From Hymenobacter translucens (GTDB lineage Bacteria; Bacteroidota; Bacteroidia; Cytophagales; Hymenobacteraceae), in NCBI RefSeq assembly GCF_020685205.1, contig NZ_JAJERB010000001.1, forward strand, positions 248,001 to 312,000: a stretch of DNA of 64,000 nucleotides, given 5' to 3'. Below, in pieces: positions 50,719-59,501 of the stretch. The notes below the pieces were generated by a model. That model was not told where the DNA came from and ran no database searches. It saw only the letters and a list, made by a program, of their open reading frames with translations. Made by a program: the position numbers and the translations under genes. Each line of letters opens with the position of its first letter. The first letter of the stretch is position 1.

Positions 50719-50726
50719 CAAAAGTA
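50719..50726 (-). promoter_or_regulatory. Candidate -7 element for valS
   Basis: The minus strand reads TACTTTTG, a TAnnTTTG match, 31 bases before the valS ATG. Confidence 0.5.
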
Positions 50727-50826
50727 GGCATTTCGGGCCGGGGGGGGAAATTTGGCACCGAAAGCATCAGCAGTTAGACCGGAGGTCGGATTAATGATAT
50801 TTAATGTAAGGCTGACGGAATCAGCT

Positions 50827-50834
50827 TACCTTTG
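50827..50834 (+). promoter_or_regulatory. Candidate -7 element for the nitrilase/amidotransferase pair
   Basis: TACCTTTG matches TAnnTTTG, about 96 bases before the nitrilase ATG. No second promoter is seen before the amidotransferase. Confidence 0.5.
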
Positions 50835-50930
50835 AAGACGGCAAAAATTCTGGGGGAAGGTTTAACCAGATTTTGATAACTTCATCGTCTTCCGCCCCAC
50901 CCCAACCCACTTTTTTGTCTTTTTCCACGT

Positions 50931-51860
50931 ATGGCTGCGCTTTTTTCTTTCCTGAAAGCTGGCAAGCCGGCTGCTGAGCCGGCGCCCGTTTCTGTCACTC
51001 CCCCGCCACTTTCCACCGCGACCATCCGCATTGGTATGGGCCAGCTGCTGGTTGAGGGTGGGGAGCCTGACCGCAACCTCGACCGCGCCGCCCAGATGAT
51101 TGCCGAGGCGGCCGCCCAGCGCTGCGACGTGATTCTGCTGCCCGAAACGCTGGACTTTGCCTGGACCCACCCCAGCGCACTCACCGAGGCCCAGCCGATT
51201 CCCGGCATCTACAGCGACCGGCTCTGCGCGGAGGCCGTGCGGCATAATATCTACGTGTGCGCCGGCCTGACCGAGCGTCTGGCCGGCCGCAACTTCAACG
51301 CTGCCGTGCTGATCAACCCCCAGGGCGAAATCATCTGCAAATACCACAAGATCCACCTGCTCACCGTGGAGCAGCCCTACTACGCGGTAGGACAAACGCT
51401 GAACGTGGTGGACACGCCCCTGGGTAAAATCGGGGTCAACATCTGCGCCGACAACTTCCTGGAAGGCTTACCCATCGGCCACACCCTGGCCCGCATGGGC
51501 GCCGAGCTGATCTTGTCGCCCTCGTCGTGGACTGTGGACTACTCCATCACCGAAGAGCACGACCCCTACCGTGAAAAGTGGATCAAGCCCTACTCAATTC
51601 TGGCCCAGCTCTACAACGTGGTGGTAGTGGGCACCACCTCGGTGGGCTACATCGTGGGCGGACCCTACGAGGGCAAGAAAAGCGTCGGCTGCTCCCTGGC
51701 GGTAGATGCCACCGGCATCCGGGCCCGGGGCACCTTTAATGAATTTGCCGGCGACCTCGTGGTAGCCGACCTACCTCGTCCGGTTCGGCCTGAGCAAGGC
51801 ACCGCCATTGGCGACATGCTGCGCCGCAAAGGCTACCGCTTCGACGAACTTCCTGCCTGA
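50931..51860 (+). CDS. Carbon-nitrogen hydrolase (nitrilase superfamily)
   Basis: A 309-residue nitrilase-fold amidohydrolase. The Glu-Lys-Cys triad is intact: E72 in LLPETLDF, K140 in KYHKIHL and C172 in GVNICADNF. A 30-residue low-complexity N-terminus precedes the domain. The family releases ammonia from amides such as glutamine or omega-amides. Its stop overlaps the first ATG (TGATG) of the next frame, an N-acetyl sugar amidotransferase, which implies coupled expression. I infer that it may supply ammonia to that enzyme, as the nitrilase domain of NAD synthetase does. Confidence 0.93.
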   Translation: MAALFSFLKAGKPAAEPAPVSVTPPPLSTATIRIGMGQLLVEGGEPDRNLDRAAQMIAEAAAQRCDVILLPETLDFAWTHPSALTEAQPIPGIYSDRLCAEAVRHNIYVCAGLTERLAGRNFNAAVLINPQGEIICKYHKIHLLTVEQPYYAVGQTLNVVDTPLGKIGVNICADNFLEGLPIGHTLARMGAELILSPSSWTVDYSITEEHDPYREKWIKPYSILAQLYNVVVVGTTSVGYIVGGPYEGKKSVGCSLAVDATGIRARGTFNEFAGDLVVADLPRPVRPEQGTAIGDMLRRKGYRFDELPA

Positions 51861-51919
51861 TGCAACAGTCTACCCCCCTCCTTTCCACCCCGCCTTCTCC
51901 TCACCCATTTACTTCCGCC

Positions 51920-53083
51920 ATGTCGCACAGCTACCAACGCTGCTCGCGCTGTATTATGGATTCCACCGTGCCCGGTATCCGGTTTGATACCCGCGGAGAA
52001 TGCAACTTCTGCAGCCTGCACGACAAGCTGGACCGGGCATTTCCGCTCGGCGAAGCCGGCCGCCGCAAGGTGCAGGAGCTGGCCGAGGACATCCGCCGCA
52101 CCGGCAAAGGCCGCAAGTACGACTGCGTGCTGGGCGTGAGCGGGGGGCGCGACAGCTCGTTTACGCTGTGGTACTGCGTCACGCAGCTCAAGCTCCGCCC
52201 GCTGGCCGTGCACTTCAACGACGGCTTCGGCAACCCCGTGGCCGGCGAAAATATGGTGAAGGCCTGCCGCAAGCTCGGCGTGGAGATGCGCACCATCACC
52301 TCCGACTGGCGCGAGTCCAAGGACCTGAAGATTGCGTTCCTGAAAGCCTCGACCCCCGACATGGAGGAAGGCACCGACCTGGGCATTGCCACGGCCCTCT
52401 ACGGAGTGGCGGCCAAGGAAGGTATTCAGCGCATCGTTATCGGCCAGTCGTTCCGCACCGAGGGCATTGCCCCGCTGTCGTGGAACTACCTCGACGGCAA
52501 GTACCTGAAGGCCGTGCACCAGCAGTACGGCTCGGTGCCCCTGCGGCCCTGGAAGCCCGGCGACCCGGGCTTTAATCTGGGCCTCAAGGAAATGTTCTAC
52601 TATGCCTTCGTGCGCCGCATCAAGACCGTAACGCTGCTCTACCACGTCGACTACGTGCGCTCCGAAGTGGACCATCTGCTGGAGCGGGAGCTGGAGTGGC
52701 AGAACCCCGGCGCCCACTACTTCGACGACCTCTACCAGAGCGTCATCTACTACCTGAACCGCACCAAGTTCAACATCGACCGGCGCCTGTTCAACTACTC
52801 TGCCCTGGTCCGCTCGGGGCAGATGTCGCGGGAAGTGGCCCTGGACCGGACCAGCAAGATCAACTCCATCGAAGACCCGCGGGTAATCGACCTGTGCATC
52901 AAGCGCCTGGGACTCACGCGCGAAGAGTTTGACCAGATTGTTGCGACCCCGCCCAAAACCTTCCGCGACTACCCCAACAACTACACCCTGATCCGGCAGC
53001 TGCGCTGGCCTATCAAGGTACTCAGCCAGCTCAACCTGATTCCTGAGTCGGCCTACGACAAGTATTTCAACTGCGGGACGTGA
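51920..53083 (+). CDS. N-acetyl sugar amidotransferase (WbpG/PseA-like, PP-loop)
   Basis: A 387-residue ATP-pyrophosphatase that amidates a sugar, as WbpG and PseA do for surface glycans. Four cysteines form a zinc site (C8, C11, C28, C31: CSRCIMDSTVPGIRFD, then CNFC). The PP-loop SGGRDSS is at 74-80 and binds ATP. LAVHFNDGFGNPVAGENM and IVIGQSFRTEGIAPLSWNYL are family segments. Classic partners are HisH and HisF homologues, which are absent here; a nitrilase gene sits directly upstream. An ATG at 51860 that overlaps the nitrilase stop would add 20 low-complexity residues. Confidence 0.92.
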   Translation: MSHSYQRCSRCIMDSTVPGIRFDTRGECNFCSLHDKLDRAFPLGEAGRRKVQELAEDIRRTGKGRKYDCVLGVSGGRDSSFTLWYCVTQLKLRPLAVHFNDGFGNPVAGENMVKACRKLGVEMRTITSDWRESKDLKIAFLKASTPDMEEGTDLGIATALYGVAAKEGIQRIVIGQSFRTEGIAPLSWNYLDGKYLKAVHQQYGSVPLRPWKPGDPGFNLGLKEMFYYAFVRRIKTVTLLYHVDYVRSEVDHLLERELEWQNPGAHYFDDLYQSVIYYLNRTKFNIDRRLFNYSALVRSGQMSREVALDRTSKINSIEDPRVIDLCIKRLGLTREEFDQIVATPPKTFRDYPNNYTLIRQLRWPIKVLSQLNLIPESAYDKYFNCGT

Positions 53084-53088
53084 GTTTT

Positions 53089-53155
53089 TGGTTGTGAGTT
53101 GTTGGTTGTCCGTTGTCAGGTCGTTCTGACAGCTGACAGCTGACAACAAACAACG
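53089..53155. repeat. Heptad-word palindromic element, GACAAC type, copy 3
   Basis: GGTTGTGA, GTTGTTG, GTTGTCC, GTTGTCA, core GGTCGTTCTGACAG, then CTGACAG, CTGACAA, CAAACAA. It follows the amidotransferase stop by a few bases and is followed by a terminator. Confidence 0.8.
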
Positions 53156-53190
53156 AAAAAGCCCCGGTGCTAGGTGCATCGGGGCTTTTT
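53156..53190. terminator. Bidirectional terminator after the amidotransferase
   Basis: AAAAAGCCCCGGTGC pairs with the TGCATCGGGGCTTTTT side (one mismatch), with T runs on both strands, between convergent genes. Confidence 0.9.
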
Positions 53191-53217
53191 GCTGGAAACC
53201 AGGTCGGTAGCCGGGAG

Positions 53218-53616
<399 letters not shown>

Positions 53617-53655
53617 CTACGAAAAAAACCGCCGGTAGTCGTCTTACTTAAGGAG

Positions 53656-53663
53656 CAAAAGTA
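53656..53663 (-). promoter_or_regulatory. Candidate -7 element for the ferredoxin gene
   Basis: The minus strand reads TACTTTTG, a TAnnTTTG match, 88 bases before the ATG at 53568. Confidence 0.45.
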
Positions 53664-53721
53664 GAAACTAACCGCTACTGTTGCGAGTTTTTTGCTGATT
53701 GCCGCTTCCTTCCCTCCTTCT

Positions 53722-54735
53722 ATGAACCATTCCGACCGCCTGGCTGCCTTCGTGGCCCTGGGCAACCACCTGCGCCAGCTTACTCCCGACGAGCTGGCCT
53801 CCCTTACCGACCGCGCCCGCAACGCCAATACCTGGTTTGACCTGCCCAACGTGACGGCCGCCATCCGGGGCGTAGCCCGCCTGCTCGAAGAAGACACCCT
53901 GCACGCGTGGGCCCACCGCTACCCGGCCGAGCCTTCACAACCCCGACGCATCGGCGTCGTCATGGCCGGCAACATCCCGCTGGTGGGCTTCCACGACCTG
54001 CTTTGCGTGCTGCTCAGCGGCCACATTCTGCTCGCCAAGCCCAGCTCCGAAGATAAGGTGCTCATCAGTTGGATAACCCAGGAGCTGATCCGGCTGGAGC
54101 CGCGCTTTGCCGACCGCATTCAGTTTGCCGACCGCCTCAACGACGCCGACGCCTTTATTGCCACCGGCTCCGACAACACGGCCCGCTACTTCGAGTACTA
54201 CTTCGGCAAGCGCCCCCACCTGATCCGGCGCAACCGCACCAGCCTGGCCGTGCTGAACGGGGGCGAAACCGCCGAAGAGCTGGCCGCGCTGGGCACCGAC
54301 ATTTTTCAGTACTACGGCCTGGGCTGCCGCAACGTCAGCAAGCTCTACGTGCCCGAGGGCTACAGCTTTACTCCTCTGCTTGACGCGCTGGAGCCCTGGA
54401 ACTGGGTGCTGCAGCACAACCGCTACCAGAACAACTACGACTACAACAAGAGCATCCTGCTGGTGAACCGGGTGCCGCACTTCGACTCCGGCTTTCTGCT
54501 CATCACGGAAGGCAAGGCGCTGGTCTCGGCAATTTCGGTGCTGCACTACGGCTCCTACCAGCATGAGGTCGACCTGGCCGATCAGCTTACCAACGTGGCC
54601 GCCCAGACCCAGTGCATCGTATCGGCCGGGGCACTGTTCCCGGGCAGCTTTGCCTTCGGGCAGGCTCAGTATCCTACGGTCAGCGACTATGCCGATGGCG
54701 TGGATACCATGGCCTTTCTGGGGCAGTTTGCCTAA
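53722..54735 (+). CDS. Acyl-CoA reductase (LuxC-like)
   Basis: A 337-residue acyl-CoA/acyl-protein reductase of the aldehyde dehydrogenase superfamily. RIGVVMAGNIPLVGFHDLLC (about 78-97) and ATGSDNTARYFEYYFGK with a cofactor-contacting segment are visible. The likely catalytic Cys is in YYGLGCRNVSKLYVPEG. It is somewhat shorter than LuxC (about 480), as usual for the Bacteroidota group, and its physiological substrate is unknown. The ATG at 53722 is preferred over an upstream TTG. The ferredoxin gene is divergent from it. Confidence 0.9.
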   Translation: MNHSDRLAAFVALGNHLRQLTPDELASLTDRARNANTWFDLPNVTAAIRGVARLLEEDTLHAWAHRYPAEPSQPRRIGVVMAGNIPLVGFHDLLCVLLSGHILLAKPSSEDKVLISWITQELIRLEPRFADRIQFADRLNDADAFIATGSDNTARYFEYYFGKRPHLIRRNRTSLAVLNGGETAEELAALGTDIFQYYGLGCRNVSKLYVPEGYSFTPLLDALEPWNWVLQHNRYQNNYDYNKSILLVNRVPHFDSGFLLITEGKALVSAISVLHYGSYQHEVDLADQLTNVAAQTQCIVSAGALFPGSFAFGQAQYPTVSDYADGVDTMAFLGQFA

Positions 54736-54860
54736 GCGGCGGGAGCGGGCCGACGAAAAATAACTTGCGGGGTTTATTTACGACTGGAACCTAAGGGCAG
54801 AATCCTTATATTCGGGTAGTCAGTTGGTTTTCACGCTTTAACCCCAAGCTCCCTGCCCTT

Positions 54861-55166
54861 ATGCTGTCTGACCTGCAAACCATCGAAACCGTTGAAACCG
54901 TGGAAAAGGAAAGTATTCCGACGCTCACGTTTGCCCACGACGAAGTGCTGACCACTGCCGAGGACAGAGCCCGGCGCCGCCATGATGCCGAGCGGGCTAC
55001 CACGCTCGGCAATGCCTATCACAACAAACTGGGCATCTACTTCCGCACCGCCGACGGCGCCACCAAGCGCGTGAACACCACCATCTGGGCAGCCGACGCG
55101 GAGCACATCACCCTCAAGTCCGGTGCCCTGATTCCGCTACGGGCCGTGCTGCGGTTTGAGTTTTAA
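54861..55166 (+). CDS. Hypothetical cytoplasmic protein
   Basis: A 101-residue protein without signal peptide or membrane helix. The first 40 residues are charged and likely disordered, with an ETVETVEKE motif. The rest, from GNAYHNKLGIYFRTADGATK to LIPLRAVLRFEF, looks like a small beta-sheet domain of the SH3-like type. Function is unknown. A strong terminator follows. Confidence 0.7.
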   Translation: MLSDLQTIETVETVEKESIPTLTFAHDEVLTTAEDRARRRHDAERATTLGNAYHNKLGIYFRTADGATKRVNTTIWAADAEHITLKSGALIPLRAVLRFEF

Positions 55167-55225
55167 CTTTGGAACTCAGAGTTGAGAGCTTCGACTTTGT
55201 TCTGTCGTCTTCTTACCCAATGCAT

Positions 55226-55260
55226 AAAGCCCCGCTACCGGAATCAGGTAGCGGGGCTTT
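55226..55260. terminator. Bidirectional terminator
   Basis: AAAGCCCCGCTACC pairs with GGTAGCGGGGCTTT around a 7-base loop, between the hypothetical gene and the convergent phosphorylase gene. Confidence 0.88.
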
Positions 55261-55355
55261 ATGCTTTAGAAAGGCTCAGCGCCAAATCAGTTCGGCGTAC
55301 CTGCTGTTTTTCTCGCGAACTAAGTTCTGAGTTCGCAGATTCGAGCTCTAAATTC

Positions 55356-56228
55356 CTAAATCCGGTCCAGGGTTTTCTGGATCAGGTCGTTGACCACGGC
55401 TTCGGCATTGGGCGCAAACTCGCCGGTGGCCCGGTTGGCGACAATGGCATTGAGCGACACTACCTCGTGGCCCAGCATCCGGCCCAGGGCGTAGTAGCCG
55501 GCCGTTTCCATCTCGAAGTTGGTGAGGCGGAACGTGCCTTCGGCGCTTTCGTAGCGAAACTGCTGGTACTGGCTGATCAGGTCGGGCAAACGCAGATCAA
55601 GGCGAAGCACCCGGCCCTGAGGGCCGTAGAAGCCGGGGCAGGTGAGCGTATTGCCACCAATCATGCCGACGCCCAGCTGCTCGCGCAGCAGGTCGGAGCC
55701 GCGCACGCAGTACGGGCGGTAGGGCAGCTGCAGGGCCTGCTGGATGCCGGTGGTTACTTCCACCTCCAGCCCGGTTTCCACCAGCGGGTAGAACTGCATC
55801 AGCGAGTCCAGGCCCACGGCGTGCTCGGTTACCAGGTGAGAGCCCAGGGGGATGTCAGCCTGCAACGAGCCGCTGGTGCCTACGCGCACGATGCGCAGCG
55901 TGATGCGCTCCTCCAGGGGCCGGGGCTCCCGGGTTACAAAGTCGATGTTCACCAGCGCATCCAGCTCGTTGAGCAGAATGTCGATGTTGTCGGTACCCAT
56001 TCCCGTGGAAATCACCGTCAGGCGCTTGCCCTGGTAATAGCCCACATGGGTCACGAACTCGCGCTTGTGAATCTTGGTCTCAACCGAGTCGAAGTGCTGA
56101 CTGATGAGCGGCACGCGCTCCGGGTCGCCGACGGTGATGATGGTGTCGGAAATGTGGTCGGGCAGCAGGTTCAGGTGGTAAATGCTACCGTCGCGGTTTA
56201 AAATCAGCTCCGATTCGGGAATAGGCAT
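55356..56228 (-). CDS. Nucleoside phosphorylase (uridine phosphorylase-like)
   Basis: A 290-residue PNP/UDP family phosphorylase. The phosphate-binding GDPERVPLISQHF, the ribose/phosphate motif VISTGMGTDNIDILLNEL and VRVGTSGSLQADIPLGSH are typical. NFEMETAGYYALGRMLGHEV supplies the conserved Glu-Met-Glu ribose contact. It probably cleaves uridine or another nucleoside with phosphate in salvage. The exact base preference cannot be read from the sequence. It is a single gene, with a palindromic element upstream. Confidence 0.93.
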   Translation of the reverse strand: MPIPESELILNRDGSIYHLNLLPDHISDTIITVGDPERVPLISQHFDSVETKIHKREFVTHVGYYQGKRLTVISTGMGTDNIDILLNELDALVNIDFVTREPRPLEERITLRIVRVGTSGSLQADIPLGSHLVTEHAVGLDSLMQFYPLVETGLEVEVTTGIQQALQLPYRPYCVRGSDLLREQLGVGMIGGNTLTCPGFYGPQGRVLRLDLRLPDLISQYQQFRYESAEGTFRLTNFEMETAGYYALGRMLGHEVVSLNAIVANRATGEFAPNAEAVVNDLIQKTLDRI

Positions 56229-56279
56229 GAGTTAGGGTTTTGATTGTGAGAGTGGAAAGGTGCTGAATGCAGAGTCTGG

Positions 56280-56424
56280 AAAACGTTGTCATCCTTGATC
56301 TAGCGTCCGGCGGCAGCCGAAGGACCTTATCAGGGTTGAACGATAATCGTAACAACGACTCGTTCCCCAGTGCTAAGGTCCTTCGGCTTACGCCGGACGC
56401 TAGATCAAGGATGACAGACGTTTT
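56280..56424. repeat. Dispersed palindromic element, copy 3 (longest arms)
   Basis: The ends AAACGTTGTCATCCTTGATC and its near-complement at 56400-56424 form a long stem that includes TAGCGTCCGGCG/CGCCGGACGCTA. The interior has GAAGGACCTTATCA, GAACGATAATCGTAACAACG and GCTAAGGTCCTTC, shared with copies 1 and 2. It lies between the phosphorylase and trhO genes. Confidence 0.85.
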
Positions 56425-56435
56425 GATTTTTACGG

Positions 56436-57395
56436 CTACTGCGGCCGGGCTGGGGCCTTATACGAGAGCAGGGCCTGCTCGGGGTTGTAGTGGTTGCTTT
56501 GCTTTGGATACAGGCCCGTACCGTCGTAGGGGCGCTTATCGGGATGCTCCTGGCAGGTGGTGGAGCAGGCCCCGGCCAGCGTCTCGCCGCAGGCTTCGCA
56601 CAACGCCACGTGGGCGTTGCAGTGCGGATTGGCGCAGTTGATGAGTCGGTCGGAAGGCGTGCCGCAGCTGTAGCACTGCGAAATAACGGTCGGGTTCACG
56701 CGGTTCACGTCCACGGCCACGCGACTATCGAACACGTAGCACTTGCCGTCGAAATCTTCGCCGCCTTCTTCCAGGCCGTACTTGATGATGCCGCCGTGGA
56801 GCTGGTACACGTTCTCGAAGCCCTGCTCGAGCAGAAACGCGCTGGCCTTTTCGCACTTCACGCCCCCGGTGCAGTACGTCAGGATCTTCTTGTCCTTGAA
56901 CTCTTCCAGGCGCTTGACGCGGTCCGGAAAGTCCCGGAAGTTCTCGATGTCGAGCGTCACGGCGTTCTTAAAGCGGCCCACGTTGTACTCGTAGTCGGAG
57001 CGCACATCCACCACCACCACGTCGTCGCGGTCCTTGAGGGCCTTGAACTCCTGGGGCGAGAGGTGCTGCCCGGTTTTCTCGTGGGGCCGGACGTGGTGCA
57101 GGCTGCTGTGCACGATTTCGGGCTTCACGCGCACGTGCAGCTTTTGAAACGTGTGCGCGGCCACCGGCTCCACCTTGAATTCCAGCGCCGCAAAGCGCGG
57201 GTCGGCCTTGACTGCACGCATGTACTCCTCGCAGTCGGCCGTGCGGCCCGATACGGTGCCGTTCAGCCCTTCGGCCGCCACGATGATGCGGCCCAGCAGG
57301 TTCAGCCGCAAACACAGCCGGTGATGCTCTTCGCGAAACGCATCGGGGTCAGCCAGGGGCGTGTAGCAGTAGTAAAGCAGAACGCGGTAATCCAT
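56436..57395 (-). CDS. trhO: tRNA uridine(34) hydroxylase TrhO (rhodanese-like)
   Basis: A 319-residue enzyme that makes 5-hydroxyuridine at tRNA wobble position 34 in an oxygen-dependent way. The N-terminal acylphosphatase-like domain has GRIIVAAEGLNGTVSG. The rhodanese domain has VVVDVRSDYEYNVGRFKNAV and the active loop YCTGGVKCEKASAFL with its catalytic Cys. The C-terminal cysteine-rich extension (CYSCGTPSDRLINC, HVALCEACG) likely binds zinc. An AT-rich heptad repeat ends 8 bases before its ATG. Confidence 0.94.
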   Translation of the reverse strand: MDYRVLLYYCYTPLADPDAFREEHHRLCLRLNLLGRIIVAAEGLNGTVSGRTADCEEYMRAVKADPRFAALEFKVEPVAAHTFQKLHVRVKPEIVHSSLHHVRPHEKTGQHLSPQEFKALKDRDDVVVVDVRSDYEYNVGRFKNAVTLDIENFRDFPDRVKRLEEFKDKKILTYCTGGVKCEKASAFLLEQGFENVYQLHGGIIKYGLEEGGEDFDGKCYVFDSRVAVDVNRVNPTVISQCYSCGTPSDRLINCANPHCNAHVALCEACGETLAGACSTTCQEHPDKRPYDGTGLYPKQSNHYNPEQALLSYKAPARPQ

Positions 57396-57403
57396 TCTTT
57401 TTT

Positions 57404-57501
57404 CAATTAGTAATTAAGAATTAGTAATTAAGAATTGATGCTTTCGCAGCTGGTAGGGCCACTGAAACAATTACTAATTCTCAATTACTAATTACTAATT
57501 A
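57404..57501. repeat. Heptad-word palindromic element, AATTAGT type, copy 3
   Basis: The left arm AATTAGT, AATTAAG, AATTAGT, AATTAAG, AATTGATG faces the right arm AATTACT, AATTCTC, AATTACT, AATTACT, AATTAA, around a GC-rich core (CGCAGCTGGTAGGGCCACTG). One end is the leader of trhO; the other contains the stop codon of the acetyltransferase. Confidence 0.88.
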
Positions 57502-58131
57502 AACTTTGGAAGCGGGGTTGCCGAACACGGTCTGGCCGGCCGGCACATCGGCCACGACCACGGAGCCGGCCCCGATACGGGCTTTGGCCCCGATAGAAAC
57601 GCCGGCTACGATGATGGCGCCCGGACCGATAAAGGCCTGATCCGCTACTTTTACCTCGGCGTTGACGATGGCGCCGGCGCCCACCTGCACGTAGTCGCTG
57701 AGCTCCGCGCGCACGTCCACCACGGCATTGGGCCCAATCAGGCAGCCGTTGCCCATCTTGCTGTTGGTTGATACCACCGCGCCGGCGCCGATGAGGTTGC
57801 CGTGGCCGAGCCAGGCGTGCTCCGATACGCTGGCCCGGGCGTGAATGGCATTCACCGGCACGGCCTCGTACTCGTCGCGCAGCATGTTGGTCAGGCTGCG
57901 GCGGCTGGCGGTGTCTTCGGTAGCCACGAACACCTCGCACTTCTTGCCCAGCAGCTTGAGCAGCTCCTTGTCGTCGGTGTTGCCCATTACGGGAATGTTG
58001 TTCAGCTCGGTTTGCTGGAGCTTGGCATCATCGTCGAGCAGGCAGTACACGACTACATCGTTGCTGAGAAAGGCGTCGAGGGCGGTAGTTCCAATGCTCT
58101 GAGCACCGAGGATGATAACGGGATTTTCCAT
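57499..58131 (-). CDS. NeuD-type sugar O-acyltransferase
   Basis: A 210-residue hexapeptide-repeat acetyltransferase of the NeuD/PglD family. The N-terminal Rossmann-like part starts with VIILGAQSIGTTALDAFL. The C-terminal left-handed beta-helix has repeats such as GAVVSTNSKMGNGCLIG and ends FGNPASKV, a typical NPAK-like finish. It acetylates an amino-sugar intermediate of surface glycans; the actual substrate is unknown. Its stop codon lies in the AT-rich repeat. A TATCTTTG promoter-like element is upstream. Confidence 0.9.
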   Translation of the reverse strand: MENPVIILGAQSIGTTALDAFLSNDVVVYCLLDDDAKLQQTELNNIPVMGNTDDKELLKLLGKKCEVFVATEDTASRRSLTNMLRDEYEAVPVNAIHARASVSEHAWLGHGNLIGAGAVVSTNSKMGNGCLIGPNAVVDVRAELSDYVQVGAGAIVNAEVKVADQAFIGPGAIIVAGVSIGAKARIGAGSVVVADVPAGQTVFGNPASKV

Positions 58132-58172
58132 ACGCAGGGTAAGCGCGGTCAGGACCGCGCGGTTCTAAAATG

Positions 58173-58180
58173 CAAAGATA
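58173..58180 (-). promoter_or_regulatory. Candidate -7 element for the NeuD-type gene
   Basis: The minus strand reads TATCTTTG, an exact TAnnTTTG match, 42 bases before the ATG. Confidence 0.55.
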
Positions 58181-58232
58181 CGGCGCGGCCCGGCCGAGGC
58201 CAAGCTTTCCGTAATCACCAGGATGGCCGGGC

Positions 58233-59501
58233 TTAAAAAGGCCAGCGCCGCAGCCACCGGGTCACGTACGCATTCTGCACCAGCACCAGAAACGGCAGCA
58301 CCCCGGCCCGGTAGCGGTTGAGCGTACCCAGGTTGGGCGTGGAAAGGCCAATGAGGGTAAGTACCACCACGCAGTAAAACAGCAGGGCAACGACCACCGC
58401 AAAGGGCAGCGGCCCCGTTTTGCCGCCCAGCACACTTGCCAGCGTGAGGGCCAGCAGCAGCAGCAATACTACGTTCTCCACGGCTGCCACCACAAACAGG
58501 GGGCTGGCGCTTTCGCCCGGAAACGGCCGGAACAGGGCGCTGAAAAAAGCCTCTGGAGCGTTAACAGCCATGCTCTCCGCCGTTGGAGCCAGATCCTTAA
58601 ACTCGATGTGGGGCCGGTCCCGGGAATCTGCCAGCAGCTCGGTATAGTTGTGAATCAGCTGGTTGCTGAACTTATTAAACCGGAACACCGGGCTCACCTC
58701 CCCCGCCAGCCAGCCGCCCAGCAAGGGGACCAGCAGGAAGATCAGGACCTGCAGCCAGCGCTGCTTGGCGGTACCCAGGAGCTGAAAAAAGCGCACCAGC
58801 GCCAGCCCGGCCAGGCTTACAAACAGAAATGCCGCGAAAAAGAAGCGCATCTTAAATACCAGCGTGGCCAGCACCAGCGCCCCCAGGGCCAGCCAGCCCG
58901 ACTTTCCCGTGGGCCCGTACAGCCAGCGCACCACCACCGCTACTAGGCCGGCCGCGCTACCCAAAAGCAGACTTTCCTTGGTGATGCCGCTGGCCCAGTA
59001 AAGCACCGAGGGCCACAGCAGAAACGCCAGAATTGCTCCCACCCGGGCTTCTGGGAAGTACTGCGTCACGCACCGCACCAGCAGCCAGCACCCCCCAAAG
59101 CCCAGCACCGACAGGTACAGGCTGTTCAGCCACGTGTTGCCCAGCGAAGCCAGGTTCAGGACCGAAAGCACCTTCATGATAAAGAAGGTGTTTGAGTGGC
59201 CGTGATAAACCAGGGAGTAGCTTTCGAACTGAAAGGAGTCGCCCCAGAGGGTGTGCAGCCACCCCCGGGGCTCGGCCCAAAACTGCGCGGTGAGCAGCCG
59301 GGCCCACCGCTCGAACTGCAGAGCGTCGCCTTCGTTTTTCAGCAGCACCATGGCCGCATTCAGCCATCCGGCCAGAATGCGCAGCGCCAGGGTGGGCAGC
59401 AGGTAGCGTCCCAGTTCCGGCACCTGCCGCTCCCGCCGGAGCCAGCGGTACAGGCCGTACAGAAAGGCGGCATTGAGGGCAAGCGCCAGAACTATCTTCA
59501 C
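58233..59501 (-). CDS. Multi-pass membrane protein, hypothetical
   Basis: A 422-residue integral membrane protein with roughly ten hydrophobic helices and a long non-membrane loop around residues 255-330. Segments such as HSNTFFIMKVLSVLNLASLG and FLLWPSVLYWASGITKESLL resemble polytopic proteins near glycan genes (O-antigen ligase- or dolichyl mannosyltransferase-like), but I cannot assign a function. The start is best placed at GTG 59501, overlapping the stop of DUF2851 by 4 bases (GTGA), which implies coupling. An ATG at 59549 would run further into the upstream gene. Confidence 0.75.
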   Translation of the reverse strand: MKIVLALALNAAFLYGLYRWLRRERQVPELGRYLLPTLALRILAGWLNAAMVLLKNEGDALQFERWARLLTAQFWAEPRGWLHTLWGDSFQFESYSLVYHGHSNTFFIMKVLSVLNLASLGNTWLNSLYLSVLGFGGCWLLVRCVTQYFPEARVGAILAFLLWPSVLYWASGITKESLLLGSAAGLVAVVVRWLYGPTGKSGWLALGALVLATLVFKMRFFFAAFLFVSLAGLALVRFFQLLGTAKQRWLQVLIFLLVPLLGGWLAGEVSPVFRFNKFSNQLIHNYTELLADSRDRPHIEFKDLAPTAESMAVNAPEAFFSALFRPFPGESASPLFVVAAVENVVLLLLLALTLASVLGGKTGPLPFAVVVALLFYCVVVLTLIGLSTPNLGTLNRYRAGVLPFLVLVQNAYVTRWLRRWPF

